A DNA stretch of 64,000 bases from Pyramidobacter porci (GCF_009695745.1 NZ_VUNH01000004.1:124001-188000), one strand, 5' to 3'. Counted from the first letter of the stretch, positions 35,000-43,068 are shown. Notes: generated by a model from the letters alone, not told the origin. Numbers and translations are program-made.

Positions 35000-35297
35000 C
35001 CTGTCACTCTCCGATCCGCCGCTGCGTGACCGCACATACGGCGTAGAGTCAGCATAATTGTACCTCATGAAGTTTGTTTTTCATTCTCGTTTTCGTTAAA
35101 AAAGCACAGGCTCTTCGCCCTTTTCAGAGCGCCGAAGGCGCGCCGAAAACTGCATGAAATCGCGCGCCAGCGTGGCATTCTCAATGACGCTTTCTCATTG
35201 AAAATCAGTATCAGATCAAAAAGGCGAACTTCAGGACGGAAAAAAGCTCCCCGCGCCGAAATGCTCCGACCGCGGGAAGCCCGGAATTTTTGCTCTT
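35000..35297. other. Intergenic region between larB and the Rrf2 gene
   Basis: About 300 bases with no convincing gene. It contains the larB promoter side (minus-strand TACAAT at 35053-35058) and the terminator of the Rrf2 gene at 35246-35280. A semi-regular segment TTGAAAATCAGTATCAGATC near 35195-35215 could be a regulator site, without clear assignment. Confidence 0.35.
35246..35280 (-). terminator. Terminator of the Rrf2-family gene
   Basis: On the minus strand GCTTCCCGCG pairs with CGCGGGGAGC (one G-U), followed directly by TTTTTT, 18 bases after the stop codon. Confidence 0.75.
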
Positions 35298-35726
35298 TCA
35301 AAGGCCGTCGGCGCCGGAACCGCCTTTTTTGACCAGATCCGCCAGCTTGCGCCCGTCAAGATAGGCGAGGATCATCGAATCCAGTTCCCGCCACATGGGC
35401 AACGTGCGGCATTCTCCGCGGCGTCTGCACTTTTCGCCGCGCTCCGCCAGGCAGCTCACGGTCGCCAGAGAAGGTTCGGTCAACCGCAGAATGTGCCCCA
35501 CCGTCAGTTCTTCCGGCGCGACGGCCAGCTTGTAGCCGCCGCCTTTGCCGCGCATGCCGGCGAGAATCTTGTCGCGCACCAGCGACTTGAGGATGGCTTC
35601 CAGATACTTTTCCGAGATCTGCTGGCGCTCGGCGATCGCCCGCAACGGCACATAATCTCCCGTCTGATGCTCGGCCAGATCGATCAGTACGCGCAGAGCA
35701 TAACGCCCTTTCGTCGAAACAAGCAT
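35298..35726 (-). CDS. Rrf2-family transcriptional regulator
   Basis: A 142-residue winged helix-turn-helix regulator of the Rrf2 family (IscR/NsrR/CymR relatives). Seen: MLVSTKGRYALRVLIDLAEH, the recognition helix QQISEKYLEAILKSLVRDKI, the wing GKGGGYKLAVAPEELTVG, and a Cys triad CLAERGEKCRRRGEC at about residues 92-106, with the spacing of FeS-binding members. It likely senses FeS status, oxygen, NO or a sulfur metabolite. Leftward and single; it is upstream of, and on the same strand as, larBCE, but separated by a terminator. The divergent neighbour is the T-box leader of trpXYZ. Confidence 0.9.
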   Translation of the reverse strand: MLVSTKGRYALRVLIDLAEHQTGDYVPLRAIAERQQISEKYLEAILKSLVRDKILAGMRGKGGGYKLAVAPEELTVGHILRLTEPSLATVSCLAERGEKCRRRGECRTLPMWRELDSMILAYLDGRKLADLVKKGGSGADGL

Positions 35727-35837
35727 GTGATATTTCTCCCTCGTTCACGGTAAAACGCCGTCTCATGTCAGCGCCATTATAATACATCAAGTCATAAATA
35801 CGGACTCGCCCGCTCGTGCCCGGCCGTAAAAAAACAC

Positions 35838-35866
35838 TTGCTTTTTTCGAATTTCGTGCTTAAATA
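35838..35866 (+). promoter_or_regulatory. Candidate promoter of the T-box/trpXYZ transcript
   Basis: TTGCTT at 35838-35843, a 17-base spacer, and TAAATA at 35861-35866. It would start transcription at about 35873, at the 5' end of the T-box stem I. Confidence 0.5.
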
Positions 35867-35872
35867 ATCCCA

Positions 35873-36170
35873 ACGACTTCACAACGCCAAACCGAAGACG
35901 CGGAGATAAAACCGCAGCGCGCGCTCACAGAGAGCCGGGGCAGCTGAGATCCCGGCAGAAATGCGGCTCGGACAAATGGACCGCCGAGGGCGGACCCAAA
36001 CGGCGAAAGCTCGCCCAGTAGGGCCCGACGGGAGCTCCCGTAACAGAGCGGGGATGTGTTGGCATCCCGCGAGCGGCCTTTTTCGCGAAAGGCAATCAAG
36101 GTGGCACCGCAGGCCTTTTTTCAGGACCTGTCCTTGAACGTATCCGTTCAGGGGCGGGCCTTGTTTTTTT
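35873..36170 (+). ncRNA. T-box leader (tRNA-Trp sensing riboswitch) with terminator
   Basis: The conserved T-box sequence AAGGTGGCACCGCAGG lies at 36097-36112, followed by an intrinsic terminator (stem 36124-36161, CCTTGAACG-TATC-CGTTCAGGGG at the tip, then TTGTTTTTTT). Upstream, the stem I hallmark AGAGAGCCGGGG and an internal loop GGACAAATGGACCG (about 35970-35983) place a UGG tryptophan codon at 35977-35979 followed by A, as expected of a specifier. A further hairpin with CCCGTAACAGAGCGGG precedes the antiterminator. Uncharged tRNA-Trp would bind and allow transcription of the ABC transporter that follows. The specifier was assigned by eye, not by folding. Confidence 0.88.
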
Positions 36171-36268
36171 GAGAAAGGAGGAAAAACTCGCTGCCCCGGC
36201 ACCATGCGGCGGCCGTTGTGAATTTCGTCGTCCCGGAAAAAATCATTTTCGAAAGAGAGGTTTTTGTC

Positions 36269-37204
36269 ATGACCATGAAAAAATTCTTCGCGACCTGCGC
36301 CCTGCTGGCCCTGTACGCCTCGTCATCCCTGGCCGCTCCGAAGCTCAGCGTCGGCATCGTCCAGCTGGTCGAGCATCCTTCGCTCGACGAAGTGCGCCTT
36401 GCCATCCTCGCCGAGCTCAAAGCGTCCGGCTACGGTCCCGACGTGGCGGAGATCGACTACCAGAACGGGCAGAATTCGCCTTCGCTGATCAGCGCCATCT
36501 GCCAGAAGTTCGTCGCCCGCGGGGTGAATGTCATCGTCCCCATCGCCACGCCCGCCGCGCAGGGCGCTGCCGCGGCCGCGGAGACAATTCCCGTGGTCTT
36601 CGCCGCCGTCTCCGACCCTGTTGCCGCCGGGCTGGTAAAAAACCCCGCCCGGCCTGACGGCAACGTCACCGGCGTCAGCGACGCCATCCATCCCAGCAAC
36701 GTGCTCGACCTTGCCGAAGAGCTCACGCCTGGCCTGAAGAACTACGGCATCATCTACAATACCGCCGAAGCCAACTCCACCAACACGGTACGCAAGGCCG
36801 AGGCCGAAATGTCCAAGCGCGGCATCGCCTTCCGCGAAGCCGTCGTCTCCACCGCCGCCGAAGTCGTCCCCGCCGTCAACTCATTGATGGGCAAGGTCGA
36901 CGCCATTTACGTGCCCGACGACAACACCACGGCGCTGGCCATGCCGCTGCTGTCGCAGGTGGCCATAGAGCACAAGGTGCCCGTCTATACCGCTGTGGAC
37001 TCGCTCGTGCACGACGGCGGGCTGGCCACGAGCGGCATCAACTACACGAATCTGGGACGCCAGGCGGGGCAGATGATCATCCGCGTGTTGAACGGCGCAA
37101 AGATCGCCGATACGCCCGTGGAAGTGCTGCACGAGGTCTCGGTCGTGGTCAACGGCGAAACTGCCGCCGCGCTCGGCGTCGACGTTTCCAAATACGTCAA
37201 GTAG
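36269..37204 (+). CDS. trpX: ABC transporter substrate-binding protein, TrpX type
   Basis: A 311-residue exported solute-binding protein of the ABC_sub_bind family (Pfam PF04392), whose T-box-linked members are tryptophan transporters in streptococci. Signal peptide MTMKKFFATCALLALYASSS with cleavage after SLAA. Seen: LSVGIVQLVEHPSLDEVRL, VPIATPAAQGAAAAAETIPV, VVFAAVSDPVAAGLV, DGNVTGVSDAIHPSNVLDLA and YVPDDNTTALAMPLLSQVAI. The start is chosen for AAGAGAGG upstream, after the leader terminator. First gene of trpXYZ, 22 bases before the permease gene. Tryptophan as ligand follows from family and the UGG T-box. Confidence 0.9.
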   Translation: MTMKKFFATCALLALYASSSLAAPKLSVGIVQLVEHPSLDEVRLAILAELKASGYGPDVAEIDYQNGQNSPSLISAICQKFVARGVNVIVPIATPAAQGAAAAAETIPVVFAAVSDPVAAGLVKNPARPDGNVTGVSDAIHPSNVLDLAEELTPGLKNYGIIYNTAEANSTNTVRKAEAEMSKRGIAFREAVVSTAAEVVPAVNSLMGKVDAIYVPDDNTTALAMPLLSQVAIEHKVPVYTAVDSLVHDGGLATSGINYTNLGRQAGQMIIRVLNGAKIADTPVEVLHEVSVVVNGETAAALGVDVSKYVK

Positions 37205-37226
37205 CCCGGCGGAGCCGCTGTTTCTC

Positions 37227-38141
37227 ATGAGCCTTTTTCTGATTCGCGGCGCGGTCGAGCAGGGGCTGATCTACAGCCTTGTAGCGCTGGGCCTGTACCT
37301 TTCCTTTCGTACTCTCAACATCGCCGACATGACCGTCGACGGCAGCTACACGCTGGGAGCCGCCGTATCGGCGGCGCTGACGGCGACGGGGCATCCATTC
37401 TTGGCGCTGTTCTGCGCCGCTCTGGCCGGCGCGGGAGCCGGCCTTGTAACGGCCTTTTTGCAGACGAAATTGAAGATCCAGTCGATCCTTGCCGGCATCG
37501 TCACAATGACGGCACTCTACTCAGTCAACCTGCGCGTCATGGGGGGGCGCGCCAACTTGACGCTGCTGCGTCTGGACACCGTATTCTCGGTGCTGAAATC
37601 CGCGCTGCCGCGCGTCGCGCAGCCATGGACACGATTATTGATCGCCGCGGGCGCAGCCGTGGCCGTGGGGCTTATGCTCGTGTTTTTTCTGCGCACGCGA
37701 CTGGGGCTCTCGATCCGCGCCACCGGCGACAATCCTCGCATGGTCAGCGCCTCGTCCATCAATCCGCAGTATACGATCACCGTCGGCCTGTGTCTGGCCA
37801 ACGCCATGCCGGCCTTGTCCGGCGCGCTGATCGCCCAGTACCAGCAGTTCTGCGACATCACCATGGGTACGGGCATGGTCGTCATCGGCCTCGCTTCGCT
37901 GATCATCGGCGAGGTGCTGACCGGCGCCATGCGCTGGCCGTCCGTGCGTCGCGGCGTTTCCGCGGCGCTGCTGGGAGGCGCGGCGTACTGGCTTATCATC
38001 GCCGGCGCCATCTCCTCGTCGGTGTCGGCCAACGACCTCAAGCTGCTCTCGGCGCTGATCGTGGCAGCGGCTATCTCCTGGCCGGCGCTGGCGTCGCGCG
38101 TCAGGTTCGCGCTGCGGAAGAAGGCGAACCGTCGATGCTGA
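37227..38141 (+). CDS. trpY: ABC transporter permease, TrpY type
   Basis: A 304-residue inner-membrane permease of the BPD_transp_2/branched-chain-like class that partners ABC_sub_bind proteins. Seen: FLIRGAVEQGLIYSLVALGL, YLSFRTLNIADMTVDGSYTL (typical first motif of this group), a run of membrane helices, TRLGLSIRATGDNPRMVSAS (the EAA-like coupling loop), and a basic C-terminus RFALRKKANRRC. Its last codons overlap the start of the ATPase gene by 7 bases, so translation is coupled. Confidence 0.9.
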   Translation: MSLFLIRGAVEQGLIYSLVALGLYLSFRTLNIADMTVDGSYTLGAAVSAALTATGHPFLALFCAALAGAGAGLVTAFLQTKLKIQSILAGIVTMTALYSVNLRVMGGRANLTLLRLDTVFSVLKSALPRVAQPWTRLLIAAGAAVAVGLMLVFFLRTRLGLSIRATGDNPRMVSASSINPQYTITVGLCLANAMPALSGALIAQYQQFCDITMGTGMVVIGLASLIIGEVLTGAMRWPSVRRGVSAALLGGAAYWLIIAGAISSSVSANDLKLLSALIVAAAISWPALASRVRFALRKKANRRC

Positions 38142-38929
38142 CTCTCGACAGGATCAGCAAGACTTTCGACCCCGGCACGGCCAGCGAGAAAAAAGTGCTG
38201 GAAAACTTCTCGCTGCACCTCGATCGCGGCGAGTTCGTGACCGTCATCGGCTCCAACGGCGCCGGCAAGTCGACGATCATCAACGCCGTCAGCGGCGCCT
38301 TTTACGTGGACAGCGGCCGCATCGCGCTCGACGGACAGGACATCACCTTCATGAAAGATTACCGGCGCGCTCACTTCATCGGCCGCCTCTTTCAGGATCC
38401 CATGCAGGGCACGGCGCCTTCCATGTCGGTGGAGGAAAACCTTTCGTTGGCCTTCATCCGCAACGACGAGCACGTCTCCCCCTTTGGCCTCTCGGCGCGC
38501 GAAAAGAAATATCTGCGCGACCGCGTCGCCACGCTCGAGCTGGGGCTGGAGAACCGTATGAGCGCGCGCGTCGGCACGCTTTCGGGCGGCCAGCGTCAGG
38601 CGTTGACGCTGCTGATGGCGACGCTGGTGACGCCGAAACTGCTGATGCTCGACGAGCACACGGCGGCGCTCGATCCCGCCACGGCGGAAAAAGTGCTGGC
38701 GCTGACGAAAAACATCGTTGCCGAAAACAAACTGACCTGCATGATGATCACGCACAACATCAGTTCGGCGCTGGCGCTCGGCTCGCGCACGATCATGATG
38801 GACAACGGGCGCATCCTCTTCGACCTGCGGGACGAGGAGCGCGCCCGTATGACGGTGCCCGCGCTGCTGGACCGCTTCAAGGAGGCGATGCAGAAAAATC
38901 TGGACAACGACCGCATGCTGCTCAGCTGA
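38135..38929 (+). CDS. trpZ: ABC transporter ATP-binding protein, TrpZ type
   Basis: A 264-residue ATPase for the TrpXY importer. Walker A IGSNGAGKSTIINAVSG, Q-loop IGRLFQDPMQGTAPSMSVEE, signature TLSGGQRQALTLLMAT, Walker B PKLLMLDEHTAALDP and switch His in MMITHNISSALALG. The start ATG at 38135-38137 overlaps the end of trpY; the frame is open further upstream inside trpY but that is not coding. A strong terminator follows at 15 bases. Confidence 0.93.
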   Translation: MLTLDRISKTFDPGTASEKKVLENFSLHLDRGEFVTVIGSNGAGKSTIINAVSGAFYVDSGRIALDGQDITFMKDYRRAHFIGRLFQDPMQGTAPSMSVEENLSLAFIRNDEHVSPFGLSAREKKYLRDRVATLELGLENRMSARVGTLSGGQRQALTLLMATLVTPKLLMLDEHTAALDPATAEKVLALTKNIVAENKLTCMMITHNISSALALGSRTIMMDNGRILFDLRDEERARMTVPALLDRFKEAMQKNLDNDRMLLS

Positions 38930-38943
38930 GAACGAATACAAAA

Positions 38944-38983
38944 ATCCGTCAGACATTCCGTTTTTCGGAAGTGTCTGACGGAT
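38944..38983. terminator. Terminator of the trpXYZ operon
   Basis: ATCCGTCAGACATTCCG and CGGAAGTGTCTGACGGAT pair over 17 bp with one bulged G and a TTTTT loop, followed by CTTTCGT. It also faces the convergent HigA-like gene. Confidence 0.85.
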
Positions 38984-39015
38984 CTTTCGTAAATTTCCTA
39001 ACCACGCAGAAAAAA

Positions 39016-39303
39016 CTACTTCTTTTTGACGTCGACAAATTCCACCTTAAGCGCCATGCCCAATCCTTTGGCGAGGTTGTTGAGCGTTCGCAGCGACGGG
39101 TTGCCGCGCCCGTTCTCGAGACGGCTGATGTCGGGCTGCGTGATGCCCGTCATCTCGGCGAGCTGCTTCTGCGTGACGTTCTTCTTGCGGCGCGCTTCGA
39201 TCAGAGTCTTGATGACCTGATACTCAGGATCGTAAGCGTCCCACTTCGCCTTGTACTCGGGATCGCGAAGCTTTTTCTCCAGTTTCTTTTTGAAATCGTT
39301 CAT
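39016..39303 (-). CDS. HigA/XRE-type antitoxin-like DNA-binding protein, no toxin beside it
   Basis: A 95-residue protein with an XRE helix-turn-helix in its second half (VIKTLIEARRKKNVTQKQLA, EMTGITQPDISRLENGRGNP) and an N-terminal arm MNDFKKKLEKKLRDPEYKAK of the kind seen in HigA antitoxins. HigA genes normally follow a RelE-fold HigB toxin gene. Here the 220 bases upstream (39304-39525) contain no such gene, so it is an orphan antitoxin or a plain regulator. A ribosome site GGGGGAGAGATTC precedes the ATG. Ends at the trpXYZ terminator. Confidence 0.75.
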   Translation of the reverse strand: MNDFKKKLEKKLRDPEYKAKWDAYDPEYQVIKTLIEARRKKNVTQKQLAEMTGITQPDISRLENGRGNPSLRTLNNLAKGLGMALKVEFVDVKKK

Positions 39304-39525
39304 CGCGGAATCTCTCCCCCTGTCAAAAATGGCAAAAAATTATTTACACAGAAATTTTTTACACTGCATTACACGAACACTCCCCAGCTCCCCCACACTT
39401 CAAGACCACGGATTCCCTCACGCCGCCCCGGCTTTAAGCAAATCGCACGACTTCTACATTGACACCAAAATAATTTGAGCACGCACTTATTTTCTTGGTT
39501 ATTATATGGAATCATTCTTATAGTG
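39304..39525. other. Intergenic region with an AT-rich inverted repeat
   Basis: No gene is seen. ATTGACAC at 39457-39464 faces GTGTCAAT at 39523-39530, and the sequences just inside are also similar in inverted form (CAAAATAATTT against AAGAATGATT on the other strand), making a roughly 74-base AT-rich element. It abuts the broken gene at 39526-39696. Confidence 0.35.
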
Positions 39526-39696
39526 TCAATAGGTTCCGCAATTTTCATTGACGCCAACACCTTGGCCTCGCTTCAGAAAGAACTGAACTCCCAGGATAAG
39601 CATGGTGACCGCCGGGACTTTCAGTCCAAAGCGACAGATCTCTTTCGGCGTTACGGCATTTTCCAAAATTTCTTTTTCGTTCAGAAGATCGCCCAT
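39526..39696 (-). pseudogene. 5' fragment of an unknown gene
   Basis: A 56-codon frame starting MGDLLNEKEILENAVTPKEI with GGAGGAAGATCGG upstream, followed by CRFGLKVPAVTMLILGVQFF, which looks like the start of a first membrane helix. It then runs into KRGQGVGVNENCGTY and stops at the AT-rich inverted repeat. It reads like the N-terminus of a membrane transporter cut short. It lies just downstream of the LysR gene on the same strand; the family is not recognised. Confidence 0.4.
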
Positions 39697-39722
39697 AGCC
39701 GATCTTCCTCCATCCGCGGCAG

Positions 39723-40610
39723 TCATTCTGCCGCTTCGCACTGCGCGCGCAGCGCTGCAAGAAATCGTTCCGCAGCGCGTGAGTGAACCTGGTATTTTTT
39801 CCACACGACCTGCATTCCCGACTCCACTTTCGGCGAGAGAGGCCGAAAGGCAAGTCCGCTCTCGCCGCCGGTGCCGACAAGGCGGTCAAAGGTCAGCGCC
39901 AATCCCACCCCTTCTTTGACCATCAGCGAAGCGTTGAAGACCAAGTTGTAGGTCGCGGCTACATGAAGCTGGCCGATTTCTTTTTTCAGCCAGCGCGAGA
40001 TATCGGACTCGATCATGCCCTGACGCGAAAGAATCAGCGGCTCGTCCCAAAGTTCCTCGGCGCGGATGGATTTCTTCTTCGCCAACGGATGGCCGGCGGG
40101 CATCAGAACTCCCCAGATGTCCTTCGCCGGCAACAGCAACGAATCATATTTTCTCGTGTCGATGGGGCCAAGCAAAATGCCGAAATCCAACAGGCCGCGA
40201 TCCAACCGTTCGGTGACGTCGATGGAGTTGCCGCTGTACAGATGACAGCAGACGCGCGCACCTTCCCGACGCAACTGACACGCCGCCCGCCCGGCCATGC
40301 GCATGGCGTCGGTCTCGCCGGCGCCGATGAACACGCCGCCGCTTACGGCCTCGCCGTCCTGCTGCAGTTCGGCAAGCGTCTTCTCTTCCAGTTCGATCAT
40401 CTCTCCGGCGCGCTTGCGCAGCAGCATTCCTTCCTCGGTCAGGCTGACTCGGCGCGCGCCGCGCACGAAGAGTTTCTTGCCCAGCTCCTTCTCCAGCTCC
40501 ATGAGCTGGCGCGACAGCGTCGGCTGGGTCAGGTGCAGATAACCCGCCGCACGGGTGATGTTCTCTTCGCGGGCCACGGCCAGAAAATAACGCAAAACCC
40601 GCAGTTCCAT
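39723..40610 (-). CDS. LysR-family transcriptional regulator
   Basis: A 295-residue LysR regulator with a clear N-terminal helix-turn-helix (LRYFLAVAREENITRAAGYL, HLTQPTLSRQLMELEKELGK, GARRVSLTEEG) and a C-terminal effector domain (FIGAGETDAMRMAG, LDFGILLGPIDTRKYDSLLL). In Clostridia and relatives regulators of this type often adjoin small flavodoxin and cyclophilin-like genes, as here with the rightward genes from 40723 to 42167. It is divergent from that set, so control of it is likely. The gene fragment at 39526-39696 follows it. Confidence 0.92.
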   Translation of the reverse strand: MELRVLRYFLAVAREENITRAAGYLHLTQPTLSRQLMELEKELGKKLFVRGARRVSLTEEGMLLRKRAGEMIELEEKTLAELQQDGEAVSGGVFIGAGETDAMRMAGRAACQLRREGARVCCHLYSGNSIDVTERLDRGLLDFGILLGPIDTRKYDSLLLPAKDIWGVLMPAGHPLAKKKSIRAEELWDEPLILSRQGMIESDISRWLKKEIGQLHVAATYNLVFNASLMVKEGVGLALTFDRLVGTGGESGLAFRPLSPKVESGMQVVWKKYQVHSRAAERFLAALRAQCEAAE

Positions 40611-40722
40611 AAATCCACATCCTTCCTTGCCGTATGCTTATCAGGCATTGTCAAGAATTTAACATGAGTATTGGATATTGTAAAGCTCAAAACCTATAAT
40701 TGGCCTCATCAAGCAAAAAGGG

Positions 40723-40953
40723 GTGATCGCTCTGTACGACGATCTATCGCAGGAACGGACGCTCGTCCGGCATCTGAAAGACGCGGGCTGCGCGTCCGAC
40801 GCGATCGGCCGTTTTACGGCTCGCGCGAAGGGGAACGAACGCCTGAAGTTTCTGGCCGAGCATCGGGAGCGCCTGCTGCGGAAAATCCACGCGGATCAGA
40901 AAAAGCCGGACACGCTGGATTTCCTGATCTTCGCCATGAAGCGCAAAGTTTGA
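40723..40953 (+). CDS. Small conserved helical protein
   Basis: A 76-residue protein, rich in charged residues and helical, starting at GTG: LYDDLSQERTLVRHLKDAGC, then FTARAKGNERLKFLAEHRER and LDFLIFAMKRK. I recall very similar short proteins in anaerobe genomes next to MerR or LysR regulators and flavodoxins, but no function is known to me. It is the first gene rightward from the LysR promoter region and may be transcribed with the flavodoxin remnant and later genes. The ribosome site (AAAAAGGGG) is close to the start. Confidence 0.6.
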   Translation: MIALYDDLSQERTLVRHLKDAGCASDAIGRFTARAKGNERLKFLAEHRERLLRKIHADQKKPDTLDFLIFAMKRKV

Positions 40954-40997
40954 TAGTACGGTTGAGAGCGCCAACTTTTTAGGGGGGAACTTTTCAC

Positions 40998-41206
40998 ATG
41001 AAAAAAGTATTGGTTATCTCGTCAAGCCTGAGGCCGGGCAGCTCAAGACGCTGCTGGATCGCGCCGCCCAGCGCTCTTTTTCCGACTGCGGATTCCGCGA
41101 CATCTATCGGCTGGCGACGGCGGCCGACGGTGAGCCGTACGCCGTGGATGGCGCCGAAACAGCCGGCGGAATCGAGAGTTATCCGGCCATGACAGAGGCC
41201 TCCGCT
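40998..41206 (+). pseudogene. Flavodoxin/NADPH-FMN reductase remnant
   Basis: It opens with MKKVLVISSSLRPGSS, the standard start of flavodoxin_2 or NADPH-dependent FMN reductases including the FMN phosphate loop, and has AGGGGGG upstream. After about 10-16 codons the frame is lost; a neighbouring frame continues with plausible protein (LKTLLDRAAQRSFSDCGFRD, IYRLATAADGEPYAVDG) that runs on into the next gene. A deletion plus frameshift has removed most of a gene that would be about 180 codons long. Confidence 0.6.
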
Positions 41207-41647
41207 ATGGGCAGGAGCGTCCAGGCCGTGCGCGCACTGTTCTTCGCCGTGGCGCTGCTGTCGGCGTTCATCGAGCCCGCCATGGCCGCCGAAAAGACGA
41301 TGATCACGGCGACGATCGGCGGCAAGAGCTTCACCCTCGTCCTCGAAGACAACGCCGCCGCACGGGCGCTGGCCGCCAGATTGCCGCTCCGGCTGCGCAT
41401 GAGCGAGCTGAACGGCAACGAAAAGTATTTCTCTCTCGACGCTCCGCTGCCAACCCAAAGCGAACGCCCCGGCCGGATCCGCGCCGGCGACTTCATGCTT
41501 TACGGCGATAATTGCCTGGTGTTGTTTTACGGAACGTTTTCCAGCGCTTACAGCTACACGCGCCTCGGGCGCGCCGCCGATTCCGAAGGTCTGTCGCAGG
41601 CGCTTGGAGACGGCGACGTCACGGTTCTCTTCGAATGGAAACGTTAA
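41207..41647 (+). CDS. Exported cyclophilin-like fold protein
   Basis: A 146-residue protein with a signal peptide (MGRSVQAVRALFFAVALLSA, cleavage near AMAA) and a cyclophilin-like domain (KTMITATIGGKSFTLVLEDN, LPLRLRMSELNGNEKYF, GRIRAGDFMLYGDNCLVLFY, FSSAYSYTRLGRA) of the Cyclophil_like2 family. Members usually sit beside flavodoxins, as here; they lack the prolyl-isomerase active site and their role is not known. The start at 41207 has GAGG 8 bases upstream and gives a clean leader; ATG codons further upstream belong to the remnant frame. 40 bases later comes the flavodoxin gene. Confidence 0.78.
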   Translation: MGRSVQAVRALFFAVALLSAFIEPAMAAEKTMITATIGGKSFTLVLEDNAAARALAARLPLRLRMSELNGNEKYFSLDAPLPTQSERPGRIRAGDFMLYGDNCLVLFYGTFSSAYSYTRLGRAADSEGLSQALGDGDVTVLFEWKR

Positions 41648-41687
41648 ACCAATGCCTGTATGATGACCTTCAAGGAGGAGTTCTTTC

Positions 41688-42167
41688 ATGAGCAAAAAAC
41701 TGGTCGCTTATTTTTCCGCCAGCGGCGTCACGCGCGCCGCGGCCCAGAACTTGGCGGAAGCCGCCGGAGCCGATCTCTACGAGATCCGTCCGGCCGTTCC
41801 CTACACCGATGCCGATCTCGACTGGATGAACAAAAAATCGCGCAGTTCCGTGGAGATGCGGGACAAAACCTTTCGTCCGCCGCTGGCCGAAAAGAAAACG
41901 GGGCTTTCCGGCTACGGCGTGATCTTCCTCGGCTTCCCGATCTGGTGGTACACCGCCCCCTCGATCATCCGCACGTTCCTCGAAGCCGGCGACTTCGCCG
42001 GCAAGACGGTCGTGCTGTTCGCCACCTCCGGCGGCAGCGGCTTCGGCAGCACCGCCAAAGACCTGCAAGGCAGCGCTCCCGGCGCCGATATCCGCGAAGG
42101 CAGGCTGCTCAACGGCCGCCCCAGCGCCGCCAGCCTGAAAAAGTGGCTCGACGCGCTGGGCGTGTAA
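41688..42167 (+). CDS. Flavodoxin
   Basis: A 159-residue soluble FMN protein of the flavodoxin_4 group. FMN phosphate loop YFSASGVTRAAAQNLAEAAG, then YGVIFLGFPIWWYTAPSIIR and VLFATSGGSGFGSTAKDLQG, the same landmarks as the exported flavodoxin at 18635. AAGGAGG lies before the start. It is last in the group with the cyclophilin-like protein and is closed by a strong terminator. Its electron partners are unknown. Confidence 0.9.
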   Translation: MSKKLVAYFSASGVTRAAAQNLAEAAGADLYEIRPAVPYTDADLDWMNKKSRSSVEMRDKTFRPPLAEKKTGLSGYGVIFLGFPIWWYTAPSIIRTFLEAGDFAGKTVVLFATSGGSGFGSTAKDLQGSAPGADIREGRLLNGRPSAASLKKWLDALGV

Positions 42168-42189
42168 ACAAAGCGCGCCAAAAAACAAT

Positions 42190-42229
42190 CCCGGGGCTCG
42201 GTCATCACGGCCGAGTCCCGGGCCGTTTT
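42190..42229 (+). terminator. Terminator after the flavodoxin gene
   Basis: CCCGGGGCTCGG (42190-42201) pairs with CCGAGTCCCGGG (42211-42222) with one mismatch, followed by CCGTTTTT. Confidence 0.8.
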
Positions 42230-42621
42230 TATCAAGACAAGCGATGCCGCGCGTTCCTGTCGCCCCCTCCCCTGCGCAGCGTTCCGTCTTCGCACATGGC
42301 ACACAGCGCCGTGACCGCGCTAGCCGTGAAACTCCACGAACGCTCTGAAGTTCCCAACGCGTCACCGCGGCCGCCGCTTCAAAAAACGATCACGCTCGAC
42401 TGACGCCGGATCCTTTCCCTGCGGCGGGAGCGTCAGCCTGATCGGGGGGGCTGCGGAGTGAAGCCGGCATACCATTCGTGGATCTTCATCGGCCCCGTGT
42501 CGTAGGTTCCGATCATATGCGGGCGATAAAAGACGTTTGCCAGATGAAGATTTCTCATGAAAGTGCAAATGATATAATGGATCTGCAACGATCGCAGAGA
42601 AGCGGAAAGGGAAAACGGCAA
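42230..42621. other. Intergenic region with possible degraded coding sequence
   Basis: About 390 bases. On the minus strand MRNLHLANVFYRPHMIGTYD followed by TGPMKIHEWYAGFTP (about 42440-42558) reads like protein and shifts frame soon after, so a decayed gene is possible; family not recognised. On the plus strand TATAAT at 42573-42578 with TTTCTC 16 bases upstream is the likely promoter of the GNAT gene. Confidence 0.4.
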
Positions 42622-43068
42622 ATGAAGATCGTAAAGATCGATGACAGCGATAAAACAAAGTATATGGAACTTCTGCTGATCGCGGATGAACAGGTACACA
42701 TGATAGAGAAATATTTGTATCGCGGCGACATGTTCGCTTTATGCGACGACGACGCAAGGGCGATCTGTGTCGTCACACAAGAACACGCAGGGAGATACGA
42801 GCTTAAAAATATCGTTACCGTTCCCGAACACCAACGGAAAGGATATGGGCAAAAGCTCATTGCCTTTATCGTCGATCACTACAAGAAGCCTGGCGGCGAG
42901 TTATATGCAGGGACAGGCAATACTCCTGCGATACTCCGTTTCTACGAAAGATGCGGATTTGTAAAATCACACATCGTCAAAGATTTTTTTGTAGAGAATT
43001 ATGACCACCCTATATATGAAGATGGTCGACAGCTGATCGATATGATTTACTTGAAAAGGGATCTATAA
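42622..43068 (+). CDS. GNAT-family N-acetyltransferase
   Basis: A 148-residue acetyl-CoA-dependent acetyltransferase. The acetyl-CoA loop is seen as ELKNIVTVPEHQRKGYGQKL (Q/R-x-x-G-x-G/A), followed by LYAGTGNTPAILRFYERCGF, the motif B region, and YEDGRQLIDMIYLKRDL at the end. The start at MKIVKIDDSD has AAAGGG upstream; the longer open frame is not supported. The gene is lower in GC than its neighbours. Acceptor (small amine or protein) unknown. Confidence 0.9.
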   Translation: MKIVKIDDSDKTKYMELLLIADEQVHMIEKYLYRGDMFALCDDDARAICVVTQEHAGRYELKNIVTVPEHQRKGYGQKLIAFIVDHYKKPGGELYAGTGNTPAILRFYERCGFVKSHIVKDFFVENYDHPIYEDGRQLIDMIYLKRDL

